In this document: piece by piece, positions 18,096 through 27,123 of the stretch
How the letters are laid out: each line of letters opens with the position of its first letter
How positions within the stretch are numbered: position 1 is the first letter of the stretch
Assembly: GCF_003833015.1 (NCBI RefSeq)
Contig: NZ_RJLQ01000007.1
Coordinates: forward strand, 114,964-178,963
Reading direction: 5' to 3'
Source: Clostridium sp. E02
GTDB lineage: Bacteria > Bacillota > Clostridia > Lachnospirales > Lachnospiraceae
DNA length: 64,000 bases
Position numbers and translations under genes: made by a program
The notes under the pieces: model-generated
The model's input: only the letters and a program-made list of their open reading frames with translations
The model's database searches: none
What the model was told of the DNA's origin: nothing

Positions 18096-19538
18096 CTATT
18101 TGTCTTCGTAAATTTTATGCCAAAATTCTACACAGGCACCGAAATCTTCCTTATTTGATAGATGTATGGTTCCTCCAAGTTTTTCGACCAATTGTCTGGA
18201 GATGTAAAGCCCCAGTCCCGAATGTCCGTCATTCTGATTTCTCGCTGTATCCCCCCTGTAAAACTTTAAAAAAGCTTTCTCCAAATCTTTTCTTCCAAAC
18301 CCACAGCCAGAATCCGTTATTTTATAAAAAACTCGGTTTGCCTCTACTTGAACACTGATATGGATTTCCCCCTTCTTAGGGGTATATTCTAAATGATTGC
18401 TTAACAAATTATCAAGGATTCTCTCTAATTTTTCCCGATCTGTGAGCACAGGATTTTGAGCGTTTCCCGTGACAGTAAGAAACAATCGGATGTCTTTTTG
18501 ATTTGCCTGTAGCTCATAATCCCTGATTTTTTGCTCCATAAAAGACGAAATCACAACTGGTACAAGATGAAGGGGAACTGTATCTTTTTCCAAATCCGTA
18601 CTATATTGCATCTGGCGCACCAGTGTCGCACTTTTATTTGCATTCTTTTTTATAATAGATAAATATCGGCTGATTTTTCCTTCTTTGTCAAGCGGCTGGT
18701 CTAACAAAGCCTCAGAATAACTTTCTATAATTGATAATGGAGTTTTTAAGTCATGAGCTAGGGATTCCACCATATCGACCCGGTCCCGCTCCATCTCCCA
18801 TTGAGCAGAGAGGGAATGTTTTAATTCCTCTTTCATTTCTGAAAAGGCAACGCAAAGATCACCAAGTTCGTTCTTTGCGTGATAATCTATATCAAAATCA
18901 AGATCTTTCTCCATTATCTTTTTGGACGCACGATTTAATAAAGTCAAAGGATAATTGATCCGATTTGAAAATTTTCTGGAAAATAAAAGGGTAAAAAGGA
19001 TCATATAAAGAAACGGGGATATGAGTGCAAGTGTAAAAAGAACCGGCAGACAAATACTTCCTATATGATTGGTATATGTCATCTTCAACTGATAGCATAA
19101 CAAAACAACCCCAGATATATGACTGTCTTCCCCACGAATCAGTGGAATCGTCCTGATGTAATAGCCATTTTTGCTTGTCAACGTGTTCAATTGATCATAT
19201 AGCTGCTCTTTATTATTTATGAAAGTGCCTTCCATATTCCCAGAAAGAATGCTTAATTGATTGTCAAGCACCTGATAGCCTATGCCTGTTTCTGGTATCA
19301 TCTTTTCCAGTTCTCTACGTGCCTTTTTATTTAACAAGCCTACGTTTTCCTTCTTTATGTAAGATTCAATATAAGGAATCTGCTGCTCGTAGTAATTTGC
19401 TGGATAGATCGCTTTATACTGTAAATAAAAAATCAATATAGCAAACAAAAGATAGGTAATAATCGTTGCCGCAATACTGGATAGTAGAATCCTTGCAAAC
19501 GTAGCCTGTATCTGAACTTTTAGAGATTTACTTTCCAT
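18096..19538 (-). CDS. Sensor histidine kinase
   Basis: The protein has 480 residues. Two membrane helices (about 12-40 and 158-185) flank an extracellular sensor domain, followed by HAMP and HisKA with phospho-acceptor His262 in LAHDLKTPLS. The HATPase domain has an N-box LDNLLSNHLEYTP and G boxes DSGCGFG and GHSGLGLYIS. The start at MESKSL is chosen because GGGGAGG precedes it and it begins 19 nt after the response-regulator stop; a longer frame would overlap that gene. It is the last gene of a sigma/ABC/two-component run and probably senses a membrane-active antibiotic or envelope stress (inference from neighbours). Confidence 0.9.
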   Translation of the reverse strand: MESKSLKVQIQATFARILLSSIAATIITYLLFAILIFYLQYKAIYPANYYEQQIPYIESYIKKENVGLLNKKARRELEKMIPETGIGYQVLDNQLSILSGNMEGTFINNKEQLYDQLNTLTSKNGYYIRTIPLIRGEDSHISGVVLLCYQLKMTYTNHIGSICLPVLFTLALISPFLYMILFTLLFSRKFSNRINYPLTLLNRASKKIMEKDLDFDIDYHAKNELGDLCVAFSEMKEELKHSLSAQWEMERDRVDMVESLAHDLKTPLSIIESYSEALLDQPLDKEGKISRYLSIIKKNANKSATLVRQMQYSTDLEKDTVPLHLVPVVISSFMEQKIRDYELQANQKDIRLFLTVTGNAQNPVLTDREKLERILDNLLSNHLEYTPKKGEIHISVQVEANRVFYKITDSGCGFGRKDLEKAFLKFYRGDTARNQNDGHSGLGLYISRQLVEKLGGTIHLSNKEDFGACVEFWHKIYEDK

Positions 19539-19557
19539 GACCTCCCCTACCTTTTCA

Positions 19558-20250
19558 CTACATTTTATTCCATCTGTAACCGATTCCCCATACGGTTGTA
19601 ATATATTCCGTCTCAGGATCAAGAAAAGCAAATTTCGCTCTTATTTTTTTTATATGTTCCACTACCGTCGCTGCATCCCCTTCCGCATCATATCCCCAGA
19701 TTCGTTCGTAGATCCGTTCCCGGTCAAAAATCTGACCACCATGCAATGCCAGAAGTTCCACAATATCAAATTCCCGTCTGGTTAATAAAACCATAGTCTC
19801 ATTGATATGGATGGTCCGTTCTTTCACATCCAGACTTAACTTTCCAAAATACAGATTGACTCTTTTGTGTTCTTTGTTTATGTACTGCGCCCGCTTTTCC
19901 CTTCTTAAATTGGCCTCTATTCGGGCGAGCAGCTCGTGTAGTCCAAAGGGTTTCACGATATAATCATCCCCACCAAGATTCAAACCTTTGATTCGGTCCG
20001 ATTCCGATTGCCTTCCGCTTAGAAACAAGATGGGGCAGAAAACATCATCTCGTATGGTACGGCAAACATCAAACCCATCCATTATTGGCATCATAATATC
20101 CAGTAGAATAAGGTCAGGCTGGTTCTTTGCTAATTCTACTCCCGTTTCCCCATCAAATGCCGTTAATATTTCATGTCCTCTTGTCTTTAATTCGTCTTCT
20201 AAAAGCATGACAAGCTCTTTTTCATCATCAATAATAAGAATTTTACTCAT
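19558..20250 (-). CDS. OmpR/PhoB-family response regulator
   Basis: The 230-residue protein has a receiver domain (DDE at 8-10, phospho-acceptor D51 in LILLDIMMP, K in VKPFG) and a C-terminal winged helix (LTRREFDIVELLALHGG, then VVEHIKKIRAKF and TVWGIGYRW). It partners the histidine kinase directly downstream and presumably controls the ABC transporter genes upstream. AGGAG precedes the ATG. Confidence 0.93.
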   Translation of the reverse strand: MSKILIIDDEKELVMLLEDELKTRGHEILTAFDGETGVELAKNQPDLILLDIMMPIMDGFDVCRTIRDDVFCPILFLSGRQSESDRIKGLNLGGDDYIVKPFGLHELLARIEANLRREKRAQYINKEHKRVNLYFGKLSLDVKERTIHINETMVLLTRREFDIVELLALHGGQIFDRERIYERIWGYDAEGDAATVVEHIKKIRAKFAFLDPETEYITTVWGIGYRWNKM

Positions 20251-20268
20251 ACGCTCTCCTAAGCTCTT

Positions 20269-21057
20269 TTATTCATGACTCTTTCGTCCTTCCCACTTGC
20301 GAAACCAAACCAAACTGATGATTGTAAAAAACAAAAAACAACATATAGCGGGAATCAGGCCTTTTCTTAATTGTTCTATAAAAAAATCCATATTCGTCAT
20401 TGAGTCGGGTAAATCCACTCCTGACATCCGGACAATCGGAGCCCAGGAAATCCGTACCGACCATGCAAACGGAATGTAAGGCCAGATTAAATCCCCAACA
20501 ACCGTTGTTCCAAAAATTGCAGCAATCAAAAGTCCGGCACTTCCTGCACTGATGGATGCCCCCAGGCCAAACCGTATACCTAAAAACAGGTAGAAGGAGC
20601 ATAACGGCAGCATACCAGCAACGGCAAGGACACTACTTTGAAAAAATAATCCTGCCTCTATCTGCTCCATGTGTAACAAGATTTTCATCCCAATCAACAA
20701 GATTCCCATCGATTCAAAAATCACCCCTGCTAACATAACAATCAAAAGCAGCAATTTACTTAAATAGATTAATCCCCTTGAAACAGGTTGTGTCATCATC
20801 CCAATAAAATCACCAGCATGTTCCTCCTGGGTACTAAGAATTCCTGAAAATAATCCCGCCGCCATAGGCAAAAATACGGTTCCTAGCTGGAAAAAGGTTA
20901 TATGTATATTATATGCCAATTCTTGTGGTTTCGTAAAGGAGCAAAAATACCAAAGGATTAGAAGAGGATAAAAAATGGGAGAGACCAAAAGTAGAATTCT
21001 AATCGATGTACGTTTGGTCTTCATCCAGTCTGATGATAGGATTCTTAACAGTTTCAA
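20269..21057 (-). CDS. ABC-2 type permease (LanG-like)
   Basis: This 262-residue protein has six membrane helices, an N-terminal MKLLRILSSDWMKTKRTSIR cytoplasmic start and the PVSRGLIYLSKLL loop. The arrangement is typical of the paired permeases of lantibiotic/bacitracin self-protection ABC systems (EpiG/MutG type). Translation appears to begin at TTG 21057, with GGAGG 9 nt upstream, one base after the stop of the preceding permease. It pairs with the next permease and one ATPase. Confidence 0.78.
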   Translation of the reverse strand: MKLLRILSSDWMKTKRTSIRILLLVSPIFYPLLILWYFCSFTKPQELAYNIHITFFQLGTVFLPMAAGLFSGILSTQEEHAGDFIGMMTQPVSRGLIYLSKLLLLIVMLAGVIFESMGILLIGMKILLHMEQIEAGLFFQSSVLAVAGMLPLCSFYLFLGIRFGLGASISAGSAGLLIAAIFGTTVVGDLIWPYIPFAWSVRISWAPIVRMSGVDLPDSMTNMDFFIEQLRKGLIPAICCFLFFTIISLVWFRKWEGRKSHE

Positions 21058-21058
21058 G

Positions 21059-21817
21059 TTACTTTACCTCCCTTTTTTTGTCCCATTGGGCCGTCAACAT
21101 CGTCAAAATAAGGAAAGCGGCCAAAGACACGAAGATTCCTATGGGAATGACTGAAGGATCCAGTAAAGGATCAGAAGGAGCAAGTGTAACTCCATTGGGA
21201 TGAACGCCTACCACTGGGCACATAAGACGAAGCGGCCAGCTCCAGGGAAGTAAAAACCAATGAGATCCGGGAGCAACGATGACTCCAGCGAACATTCCAA
21301 CGATGGAAAGCCCCATAGAAACAACGGTTCCCTTCCATGCCGACACAAATAGATGAATGGGAATCAGACTTAGAGAAACAAACCAGATGATCACAGCCGC
21401 TTTCAGTATTGTAAAAATCGGAACGCTTCCTGCTGCAGAAATAGTCCCTGTTAATAAGATAACTGCAATTAAAACGATAGATGAAAGCAACATGTAATAG
21501 GCCAACACCAATATTTTAGCAATCCATAGGTAGATAGGATTTATATTATGCACGCGAAGGCTGCGGTTACCTCCTGATTTTTCCTCTCTGTTTTCAGTCA
21601 GCGAACCAAGAAGAGCAATTCCCAATGGAATAAAAATAAACGGCCACCAATTAAATACCAACTGGAGGAATGTTCCCCACAAAGGTTTCACACCTAAAGG
21701 AAGAAAAATCTGGACAATCACGGTATATAAGCAAAAAAACAAAGGAGCAATCACAATCAATTTTTTACTAAAGGTTCGTTTGTGCTTAAGATGTTCCGAT
21801 TGAATAATTGAGAACAT
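21059..21817 (-). CDS. ABC-2 type permease (LanE-like)
   Basis: The 252-residue protein has six predicted membrane helices and an N-terminal segment (IQSEHLKHKRTFSKKLI) typical of SpaE/MutE-type permeases of lantibiotic immunity transporters. It lies 2 nt downstream of the ATPase gene and directly before the second permease, so the three form one exporter. The function as lantibiotic or bacitracin protection is inferred from the pairing of two ~250-residue permeases with one ATPase and a two-component system. Confidence 0.78.
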   Translation of the reverse strand: MFSIIQSEHLKHKRTFSKKLIVIAPLFFCLYTVIVQIFLPLGVKPLWGTFLQLVFNWWPFIFIPLGIALLGSLTENREEKSGGNRSLRVHNINPIYLWIAKILVLAYYMLLSSIVLIAVILLTGTISAAGSVPIFTILKAAVIIWFVSLSLIPIHLFVSAWKGTVVSMGLSIVGMFAGVIVAPGSHWFLLPWSWPLRLMCPVVGVHPNGVTLAPSDPLLDPSVIPIGIFVSLAAFLILTMLTAQWDKKREVK

Positions 21818-21819
21818 GA

Positions 21820-22524
21820 CTATACCACTCTCCTATTTTCTTTGACTACTTTCATGAACAAGGCTTCTAAATTCTCCTCATGTCCAATTGGTTTTTGGTA
21901 ACTCAGTCTTCCGTCACTGATAATCCCAATCTCATCCGCAATCTGCTCCACTTCAGAAAGAATATGGCTGGATAGTATTACGGTAATTCCATGACCTGGA
22001 AAAGACCGGATTAACTCACGTAACTCCTGAATGCCCAGAGGGTCAAGTCCATTAGTTGGTTCATCGAGAATCAACAGCTTCGGTTGATTTAGAAGTGCAA
22101 TTCCAATGCCTAATCTTTGTTTCATTCCCAATGAAAACTGAGCTGCTTTCTTATTCCCTGTGCCAGTAAGATCTACGATCTTAAGTACTTCTTCAATTCG
22201 TTCTTTGGAAATTCCCAGTACCATGGTATGTATCTTTAAATTTTCCCTAGCGGTAAGATTTCCGTATAATGCTGGAGATTCAATTAAGATTCCCATTTCA
22301 TTCAGACATGCTCTCTCCCACTTTTTCCCCTGGAAATAAATTTCCCCTTCTGTTGGGCGCAAAAGTCCTACAATCATTTTAAGTGTGGTGCTTTTCCCTG
22401 CTCCATTGGGGCCTAGCAATCCATAAACAGAACCAGAGCGGATTGATAAGGAAACGTGATCCACTGCAATTTGTTTTCTAAAACTCTTTGTTAGATTCTT
22501 TGTCTGTAGAATATAATCTTGCAT
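21820..22524 (-). CDS. ABC transporter ATPase (LanF/BcrA-like)
   Basis: This is a 234-residue ATPase from the ATG at 22524, preceded by AAGGGAG. It has Walker A GPNGAGKSTT, Q-loop region LIESPALY, signature LSLGMKQRLG-type (FSLGMKQRLG), Walker B LLILDEPTNGLDP and the H-loop SSHILSE. This sequence form is common in BcrA/SpaF/NisF ATPases that expel peptide antibiotics. The longer frame to 22587 lacks a better ribosome site. It heads the transporter part of the operon, 70 nt after the sigma factor gene. Confidence 0.9.
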   Translation of the reverse strand: MQDYILQTKNLTKSFRKQIAVDHVSLSIRSGSVYGLLGPNGAGKSTTLKMIVGLLRPTEGEIYFQGKKWERACLNEMGILIESPALYGNLTARENLKIHTMVLGISKERIEEVLKIVDLTGTGNKKAAQFSLGMKQRLGIGIALLNQPKLLILDEPTNGLDPLGIQELRELIRSFPGHGITVILSSHILSEVEQIADEIGIISDGRLSYQKPIGHEENLEALFMKVVKENRRVV

Positions 22525-22594
22525 TTTATCGATTCTCCCTTCTCTTCTTTTACCTTGCATTTTAACAGCAAAAAATAAAGATTTCATAAAGACG

Positions 22595-23155
22595 CTATTT
22601 TATCTCCTTCTCTTTTTCTTTTCTTAATTCCTCTTTTAATGCCTTTCTGGCTCTATACAAGCGCATTTTGGCATTTTCCCGACTAATCCCCAATATTTTC
22701 CCCATTTCTTCATAGGAACAGTCCATTTCTATTTTAAGATACAAAATATCAGAATAATTTTTTCTCAACTTTGCGATTCCTTTTCCTATCATTACACAGG
22801 CTTCTCTCACCGAAAACTGATCAAACGCAGATTCTTCATAGCCCAGAGCATAATTGCATTCATTTAGTGAAACTGTCTGGTTCTTCTTTTGTTTCCGAAA
22901 CATATCAATGGCTGTATTTCTTACTATGATCATTATAAATGCTCGAGTACGGTAACTATCAATTTGATCTATTTTCTCCAGATTATCAATAATTTTAATA
23001 AAAGCTTCTGATACGGCATCTTCTGCTAAGTGAATTTCTTTTAAAATATAATTTGCTACGTATAACATAGTTTTACTGTAATCTTTATAGATTTCAGCCA
23101 CTTTGTCCCGATCCTTCTCATCTTTAAGCACCTTTGTACACTCAAACAATTTCAT
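22595..23155 (-). CDS. ECF-type RNA polymerase sigma factor
   Basis: The protein has 186 residues. Region 2 reads YVANYILKEIHLAEDAVSEAFIKI with IMIIVRNTAIDMFRKQKK, and region 4 reads LYLKIEMDCSYEEMGKILGISRENAKMRLYRARKAL. No anti-sigma gene is next to it. GGGAGG lies very close to the ATG at 23155; a GTG at 23167 is the alternative but has no ribosome site. It precedes the LanFEG-like transporter and two-component genes in the same direction, so it may drive that operon. Confidence 0.87.
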   Translation of the reverse strand: MKLFECTKVLKDEKDRDKVAEIYKDYSKTMLYVANYILKEIHLAEDAVSEAFIKIIDNLEKIDQIDSYRTRAFIMIIVRNTAIDMFRKQKKNQTVSLNECNYALGYEESAFDQFSVREACVMIGKGIAKLRKNYSDILYLKIEMDCSYEEMGKILGISRENAKMRLYRARKALKEELRKEKEKEIK

Positions 23156-23280
23156 GCCCTCCCTCACCTATCATTATTCATTTATTATATCAAATAATAA
23201 TGTTTGTTTATAAAATCCTCTGAAACTGTCGATCATGGGCGGTAATTATGATTTTAACACTTTATTATAACGCAAAAAAA

Positions 23281-23306
23281 AAGCAGGAAGTTAAAACCTC
23301 CTGCTT
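23281..23306 (-). terminator. Intrinsic terminator of the small hydrophilic protein gene
   Basis: On the minus strand AAGCAGGA and TCCTGCTT form an 8-bp stem with a 10-nt loop, followed by a run of nine T. It lies 17 nt after the stop of the small gene. Confidence 0.85.
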
Positions 23307-23322
23307 GAAACAACATAACCGA

Positions 23323-23526
23323 CTACTTATCACCTGTTTTATAATCATTTCTTGCCCAATTGGGTGCATGGATTGGGCCTGCTTTCTCATTGCCATTTTT
23401 GGCAGCTCCCTGGATTTCTTGTACTTGTGCCTGTTCATTCTTAGGACGATGCATTTTTTCATGATTTTCTGTTCCATGATTCTTAGAATCGTAAGGACTT
23501 GGTCTCCTCATGCCTGATTTTGCCAT
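23323..23526 (-). CDS. Small hydrophilic protein of unknown function (67 residues)
   Basis: The frame from the ATG at 23526 is preceded by a strong TAGGAGGT and followed by a clear terminator, so this small gene is convincingly expressed. The protein is very hydrophilic and rich in Lys, Asn, Glu, Gly and His (MAKSGMRRPSPYDSKNHG start; KNGNEKAGPIHAPNWARND near the end). There is no Cys, membrane segment or recognised domain. The composition recalls small spore-associated or stress proteins of Clostridia, but no motif proves that. It stands alone between the flavodoxin and sigma factor genes. Confidence 0.7.
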   Translation of the reverse strand: MAKSGMRRPSPYDSKNHGTENHEKMHRPKNEQAQVQEIQGAAKNGNEKAGPIHAPNWARNDYKTGDK

Positions 23527-23607
23527 AATAATACCTCCTATGATTCTAGTTTTCGTATTTCCATAAAAACTATACAAAGAATCAGAAATCAATCATGATC
23601 TTAACGA

Positions 23608-24096
23608 TCAAGAAGCAGGACCGGATATCTTTCTAGCCCACTCAACCGCTTTTTGGGTACTCTCTTCTGGTTTTTTCTTTGGTTCATAAAAATCCACCTC
23701 ACCAATAAACGCATTTCCATCAAGTGCTTTTTTGAATTTTTCAAAGCATTTCTTGCTTCCCCCGCCTCCATGACAGGCAAACAAGCCGATTTTCCTTCCC
23801 TTGATTTTATATTGATCTATAAAACTTTTTATGGGGGGTGCAAAGGAACTTGCCCACACGGGCGTACCGATTAAAATTGTGTCATATTGGTCCAAATCAA
23901 TCAATTCATTTAGAAGCTCTGGCTTTTCACCAAACATCACACTTTTTCCTCCCCAAAAAAACTTAGACAGTCCTTGCGTCGGATATTTTTTACTAGTTTT
24001 TAACTCCACAGAATCGCTACTTATGGTCTTTGTCACTGCCTCTGCAATCAACTTTGTGTTCCCCTCAAACGAAAAATATACTACGATCGCTTTCAT
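23608..24096 (-). CDS. Flavodoxin
   Basis: The 162-residue cytoplasmic protein starts with the FMN phosphate-binding loop of flavodoxins (VVYFSFEGNTKLIAEAV). The TILIGTPVWASSFAPPIKSF and GLFACHGGGGSKKCFEKFK loops that hold the isoalloxazine ring follow. It is a one- or two-electron carrier. A promoter with an extended -10 lies upstream: TTGACA at 24199-24204 (minus) and TGC-TATAAT at 24178-24183 with 15-nt spacing. It is transcribed alone. Confidence 0.87.
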   Translation of the reverse strand: MKAIVVYFSFEGNTKLIAEAVTKTISSDSVELKTSKKYPTQGLSKFFWGGKSVMFGEKPELLNELIDLDQYDTILIGTPVWASSFAPPIKSFIDQYKIKGRKIGLFACHGGGGSKKCFEKFKKALDGNAFIGEVDFYEPKKKPEESTQKAVEWARKISGPAS

Positions 24097-24177
24097 TCTC
24101 TTTTTCCTTCTTCCTTATTCTACTAAACCATTCCTATCGTTGCTGGATCTCCACTCCACCCATTATTTAAGTATTAC

Positions 24178-24204
24178 ATTATAGCAACTCAATAAGATTG
24201 TCAA
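24178..24204 (-). promoter_or_regulatory. Flavodoxin promoter
   Basis: On the minus strand TTGACA (24199-24204) and TATAAT (24178-24183) are 15 nt apart. A TGC before the -10 gives an extended -10 element that can compensate for the short spacing. Confidence 0.5.
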
Positions 24205-24304
24205 GTAAGCTCCATTCTTTTCCTTTTGCCTTCATTTTTCTGACCGTACTCACAAGCTGCCGCTATTAGCGTAGATGCAAACGGTATGTTTTATTTGCCT
24301 GATA

Positions 24305-25129
24305 CTAAAGTGAAACCCCTATATCCATGCTTCCGGATCGGAATCCTTCCATATCCATCGTAATATAGGAAAACCCCAATTCTTTTAAATATGCTATAAT
24401 TTCCTTGCTATTTGAAAGCAAAGCACCCATCACTTCCTGATCTACCTCGATCCGTACAATATCCTTATGAATTCTTAAACGCACATTTCCCTTAACAAGA
24501 GCGCTTACGAATTCCTCCCCTTTCCCAATCCGGCTAAGAATATCATAATCGATCTCCGTATGATAAGGAAGCCGGGTTGCCATGCAGGGAGCGGAAGGTC
24601 TTGATGCCACAGAAATCCCATAGAAAGAAGCCAGTTCTTTCACTTTGGATTTCGTAATATGAAGATGTGCCAGGGGGCTGATAATTCCAAGTTCTCTTAA
24701 AGCCTTGATTCCTGGTCTGTAAACATGCAGGTCATCCTCATTGGTTCCATCCATAATATACCGGATATTCTTTTCTCCGGCAAAATCCTTCAACGTCTGA
24801 AAAAGCTTCTTTTTACACAGATAGCACCGGTTCTCTGGATTAAACCGGATCTCATCCTGATCCAGTTCATTCACGGAAATCACTTTATGGATTCCCCCTA
24901 GTTCTTTCGAAACCCTTGCCGCAATCTCTCGATCACAGGAAGGATGAAGGCGGCTGTCAAACGTTACTGCATACACTTTATTCCCCGTTATTTTCGCTGC
25001 ATCTGCGGCAGCTTTAAGAAGAAGACTTGAATCCACTCCCCCGGAAAATGCCAAACAGATATCCTCTTTAGCATATTCTTCCATCGCCTGTTCTAATTGC
25101 CTCCTTACCTGATCTTTATTCTGTTCCAC
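24305..25129 (-). CDS. larE: LarE, sacrificial sulfur transferase for nickel-pincer cofactor synthesis
   Basis: The PP-loop ATPase signature AFSGGVDSS is present, followed by YAVTFDSRLHP, YLCKKKLF and IMDGTNEDDL. PSAPCMATRLPY carries the Cys matching the sacrificial sulfur donor of Lactobacillus LarE. LarE adenylates the cofactor precursor and donates sulfur to make pyridinium-bis-thiocarboxylate mononucleotide. The start is placed at GTG 25129, 9 nt after AGGAGG, giving 274 residues and a 14-bp overlap with the larC end. An ATG at 25159 would overlap larC by 44 bp and lacks a ribosome site. It is last in larB-larC-larE. Confidence 0.92.
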   Translation of the reverse strand: MEQNKDQVRRQLEQAMEEYAKEDICLAFSGGVDSSLLLKAAADAAKITGNKVYAVTFDSRLHPSCDREIAARVSKELGGIHKVISVNELDQDEIRFNPENRCYLCKKKLFQTLKDFAGEKNIRYIMDGTNEDDLHVYRPGIKALRELGIISPLAHLHITKSKVKELASFYGISVASRPSAPCMATRLPYHTEIDYDILSRIGKGEEFVSALVKGNVRLRIHKDIVRIEVDQEVMGALLSNSKEIIAYLKELGFSYITMDMEGFRSGSMDIGVSL

Positions 25130-26381
25130 AGTGTTTGGCCTCCTCACGTATGTTTGCATAAACCTCTTGATAATCCTTTCCGCTTTGTCTGCAAAGATTT
25201 CTTATGCTTTCATATTCCGGATAAACAAATACTTGATCTTTATACGTGCAAATCTTTACGTTTGCCTCTCCGTATTTGGTCATTACTTTTTTTTCATTCC
25301 GTCCCATTACAGTTCTTGATACTGGATATCTTCTCACTCCAATGGTGGTGGTATGAAGAAACAAAATTTCTTCCATTTTGCTTATCTCCTCTTCCCCACA
25401 GATCACAGAGATCATATAGGCAGGTCGGTTTTTCTTCATATAAACTGGTGTATTCCACACATCAGCAGCTCCTGCTTCCAATAAAGATTCCATGGCAAGT
25501 CCAAGCATTTCCCCACTAGAATCGTCCACATTGGCCTCCAGAACCCAACGTTTCTCATTCTCTTCCTCTGATTCCTCTAAAATCATTGCGCGCAGGACAT
25601 TGGCTTGTTTAAACTCCTTTTTCCCCGCACCCATTCCAATTTTTAGAATTTGACAGGATGCAGGAAGTTTATTTCTGGTTTTAAGAGCTGCGGCGATCGC
25701 TGCCCCTGTAGGAGTCACCATCTCCCCCTCAACATCCATAAACCGCAGATTTAATCCATAGGCCAAAGCAATGTTTGCGGTCGCCGGAACAGGAACAGGA
25801 ATAATCCCATGCTGACACCGAACGCAGCCAAATCCCTCTGCAAGAGAAGATACTACAACCTCCTCGATCCCAAGGTTATCTATACAAATTGCAGTGCTGA
25901 TTATATCTACAATTGAATCAATGGCTCCGACCTCATGGAAATGAACATCTTCCACTGGAATTCCATGAGCCTTAGATTCTGCATCTGCAACGATTTCAAA
26001 CATTCTTTTCGAAAGCTTTTTGACCCGGTCACCGGATTTTAGCTTGTCAATGATAGGATAAATGTCAGAAAGGCTGCGATGTACATGGTCTTGGTTATGG
26101 TTATGATTGTGCTCCTGCTCATGACTGTGCTCATGCCCGTGACTATGCTCCTGCTCATGACTGTGTTCCTTCTCAACGTCATTTTCCAGATGTACATCAA
26201 AATCATAGGCATCCAAGCCGCATTTACTGGTTCTTCCAAAATGAAGATGATATCCATCCACGCCCAAACTCTCAAGCGCACTTATAAGAACTTCTTTATT
26301 CGCTCCCAGATCTAACAGGGCACCCACCGTCATATCTCCGCTAATTCCAGAATTGCATTCTAAGTATAATATTTTTCCCAT
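25116..26381 (-). CDS. larC: LarC, nickel insertion enzyme for the nickel-pincer nucleotide, with His-rich segment
   Basis: This 421-residue single open frame begins LYLECNSGISGDMTVGALLDLG. It continues with VHFHEVGAIDSIVDI, VPVPVPATA and EMVTPTGAAIA, and ends with a C-terminal NVDDSSGEMLG domain. LarC is a CTP-dependent cyclometallase that inserts Ni into the cofactor. Residues 73-101 hold twelve His among Glu, Ser and Asn (HSHEQEHSHGHEHSH-like), a likely nickel-storage or capture segment. In Lactobacillus plantarum larC is split and joined by frameshifting; here it is fused. It begins 1 nt after larB. Confidence 0.94.
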   Translation of the reverse strand: MGKILYLECNSGISGDMTVGALLDLGANKEVLISALESLGVDGYHLHFGRTSKCGLDAYDFDVHLENDVEKEHSHEQEHSHGHEHSHEQEHNHNHNQDHVHRSLSDIYPIIDKLKSGDRVKKLSKRMFEIVADAESKAHGIPVEDVHFHEVGAIDSIVDIISTAICIDNLGIEEVVVSSLAEGFGCVRCQHGIIPVPVPATANIALAYGLNLRFMDVEGEMVTPTGAAIAAALKTRNKLPASCQILKIGMGAGKKEFKQANVLRAMILEESEEENEKRWVLEANVDDSSGEMLGLAMESLLEAGAADVWNTPVYMKKNRPAYMISVICGEEEISKMEEILFLHTTTIGVRRYPVSRTVMGRNEKKVMTKYGEANVKICTYKDQVFVYPEYESIRNLCRQSGKDYQEVYANIREEAKHCGTE

Positions 26382-26382
26382 G

Positions 26383-27123
26383 TCATCTCACCGCCAGTCG
26401 ATTAATTTGTGCTGCCAGATAGCCGGCTCCGTAACCATTATCTATATTTACCACCGAAATACCATTGGCACAGGAATTTAGCATCGTAAGAAGAGCGGAC
26501 AAACCATGGAAACTTGCTCCATAGCCAATTGAGGTGGGCACAGCGATAACCGGGCAGTCAACCAGACCAGCAACCACGGTTCCCAAAGCTCCCTCCATTC
26601 CAGCAACTGCTATAATACAGTTCACATTCCGAATCCGGTCCCTTTGCGCAAGAAGTCGATGGATCCCAGCCACTCCCACATCAAAAATCCGGTCCACAAC
26701 ACATCCATAATATTCCGCTGTCTGAGCCGCTTCTTCGGCTACGGGAATATCCGCTGTTCCTCCGGTACAGACGGCAATTCCCCCTGTCTTCTCCTTTGGC
26801 ATTTCCACCTTAAGGATCCTTGACATAGGATCATACTGTATCTCTGGTATCACATCTCTTACCAACTCAAATTGTTCGTTTGTGGCTCTGGTACCAAGTA
26901 CCTGACCATCTCTTTTATAAAATTTTTTGAAAATGTCAGCCAAATAAACATCCGGCTTTCCCTGACAAAAAATAGTCTCGCCAAAACCGGAACGAAGTGT
27001 TCTGTGATGATCTAACTTTGCATAACCCAGTTCTTCATAGGGAAGATCCGTTAATAGCTGTTGTGCTGTCTCAATATCCAGTTCGCCAGTTTTCACCTGA
27101 TTTAGCATGTCTTTTATATCCAT
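26383..27123 (-). CDS. larB: LarB, pyridinium-3,5-biscarboxylic acid mononucleotide synthase
   Basis: The protein has 246 residues. The N-terminal half has DHHRTLRSGFGETIFCQGK. The C-terminal half is the PurE-like AIRC domain with GGTADIPVAEEAA, VVAGMEGALGTVVAGL-type sequence, VPTSIGYGASFHG and NIDNGYGAGYLAA. LarB carboxylates and hydrolyses nicotinic acid adenine dinucleotide in the first step of nickel-pincer synthesis. AGAGGTGG precedes the ATG. It opens the larBCE operon behind a recognisable promoter. Confidence 0.94.
   Translation of the reverse strand: MDIKDMLNQVKTGELDIETAQQLLTDLPYEELGYAKLDHHRTLRSGFGETIFCQGKPDVYLADIFKKFYKRDGQVLGTRATNEQFELVRDVIPEIQYDPMSRILKVEMPKEKTGGIAVCTGGTADIPVAEEAAQTAEYYGCVVDRIFDVGVAGIHRLLAQRDRIRNVNCIIAVAGMEGALGTVVAGLVDCPVIAVPTSIGYGASFHGLSALLTMLNSCANGISVVNIDNGYGAGYLAAQINRLAVR

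Noticed and set aside
23248..23517. Plus-strand 89-residue frame opposite the small hydrophilic gene
   Set aside because: It covers the minus-strand terminator and gene, and lacks a ribosome site.
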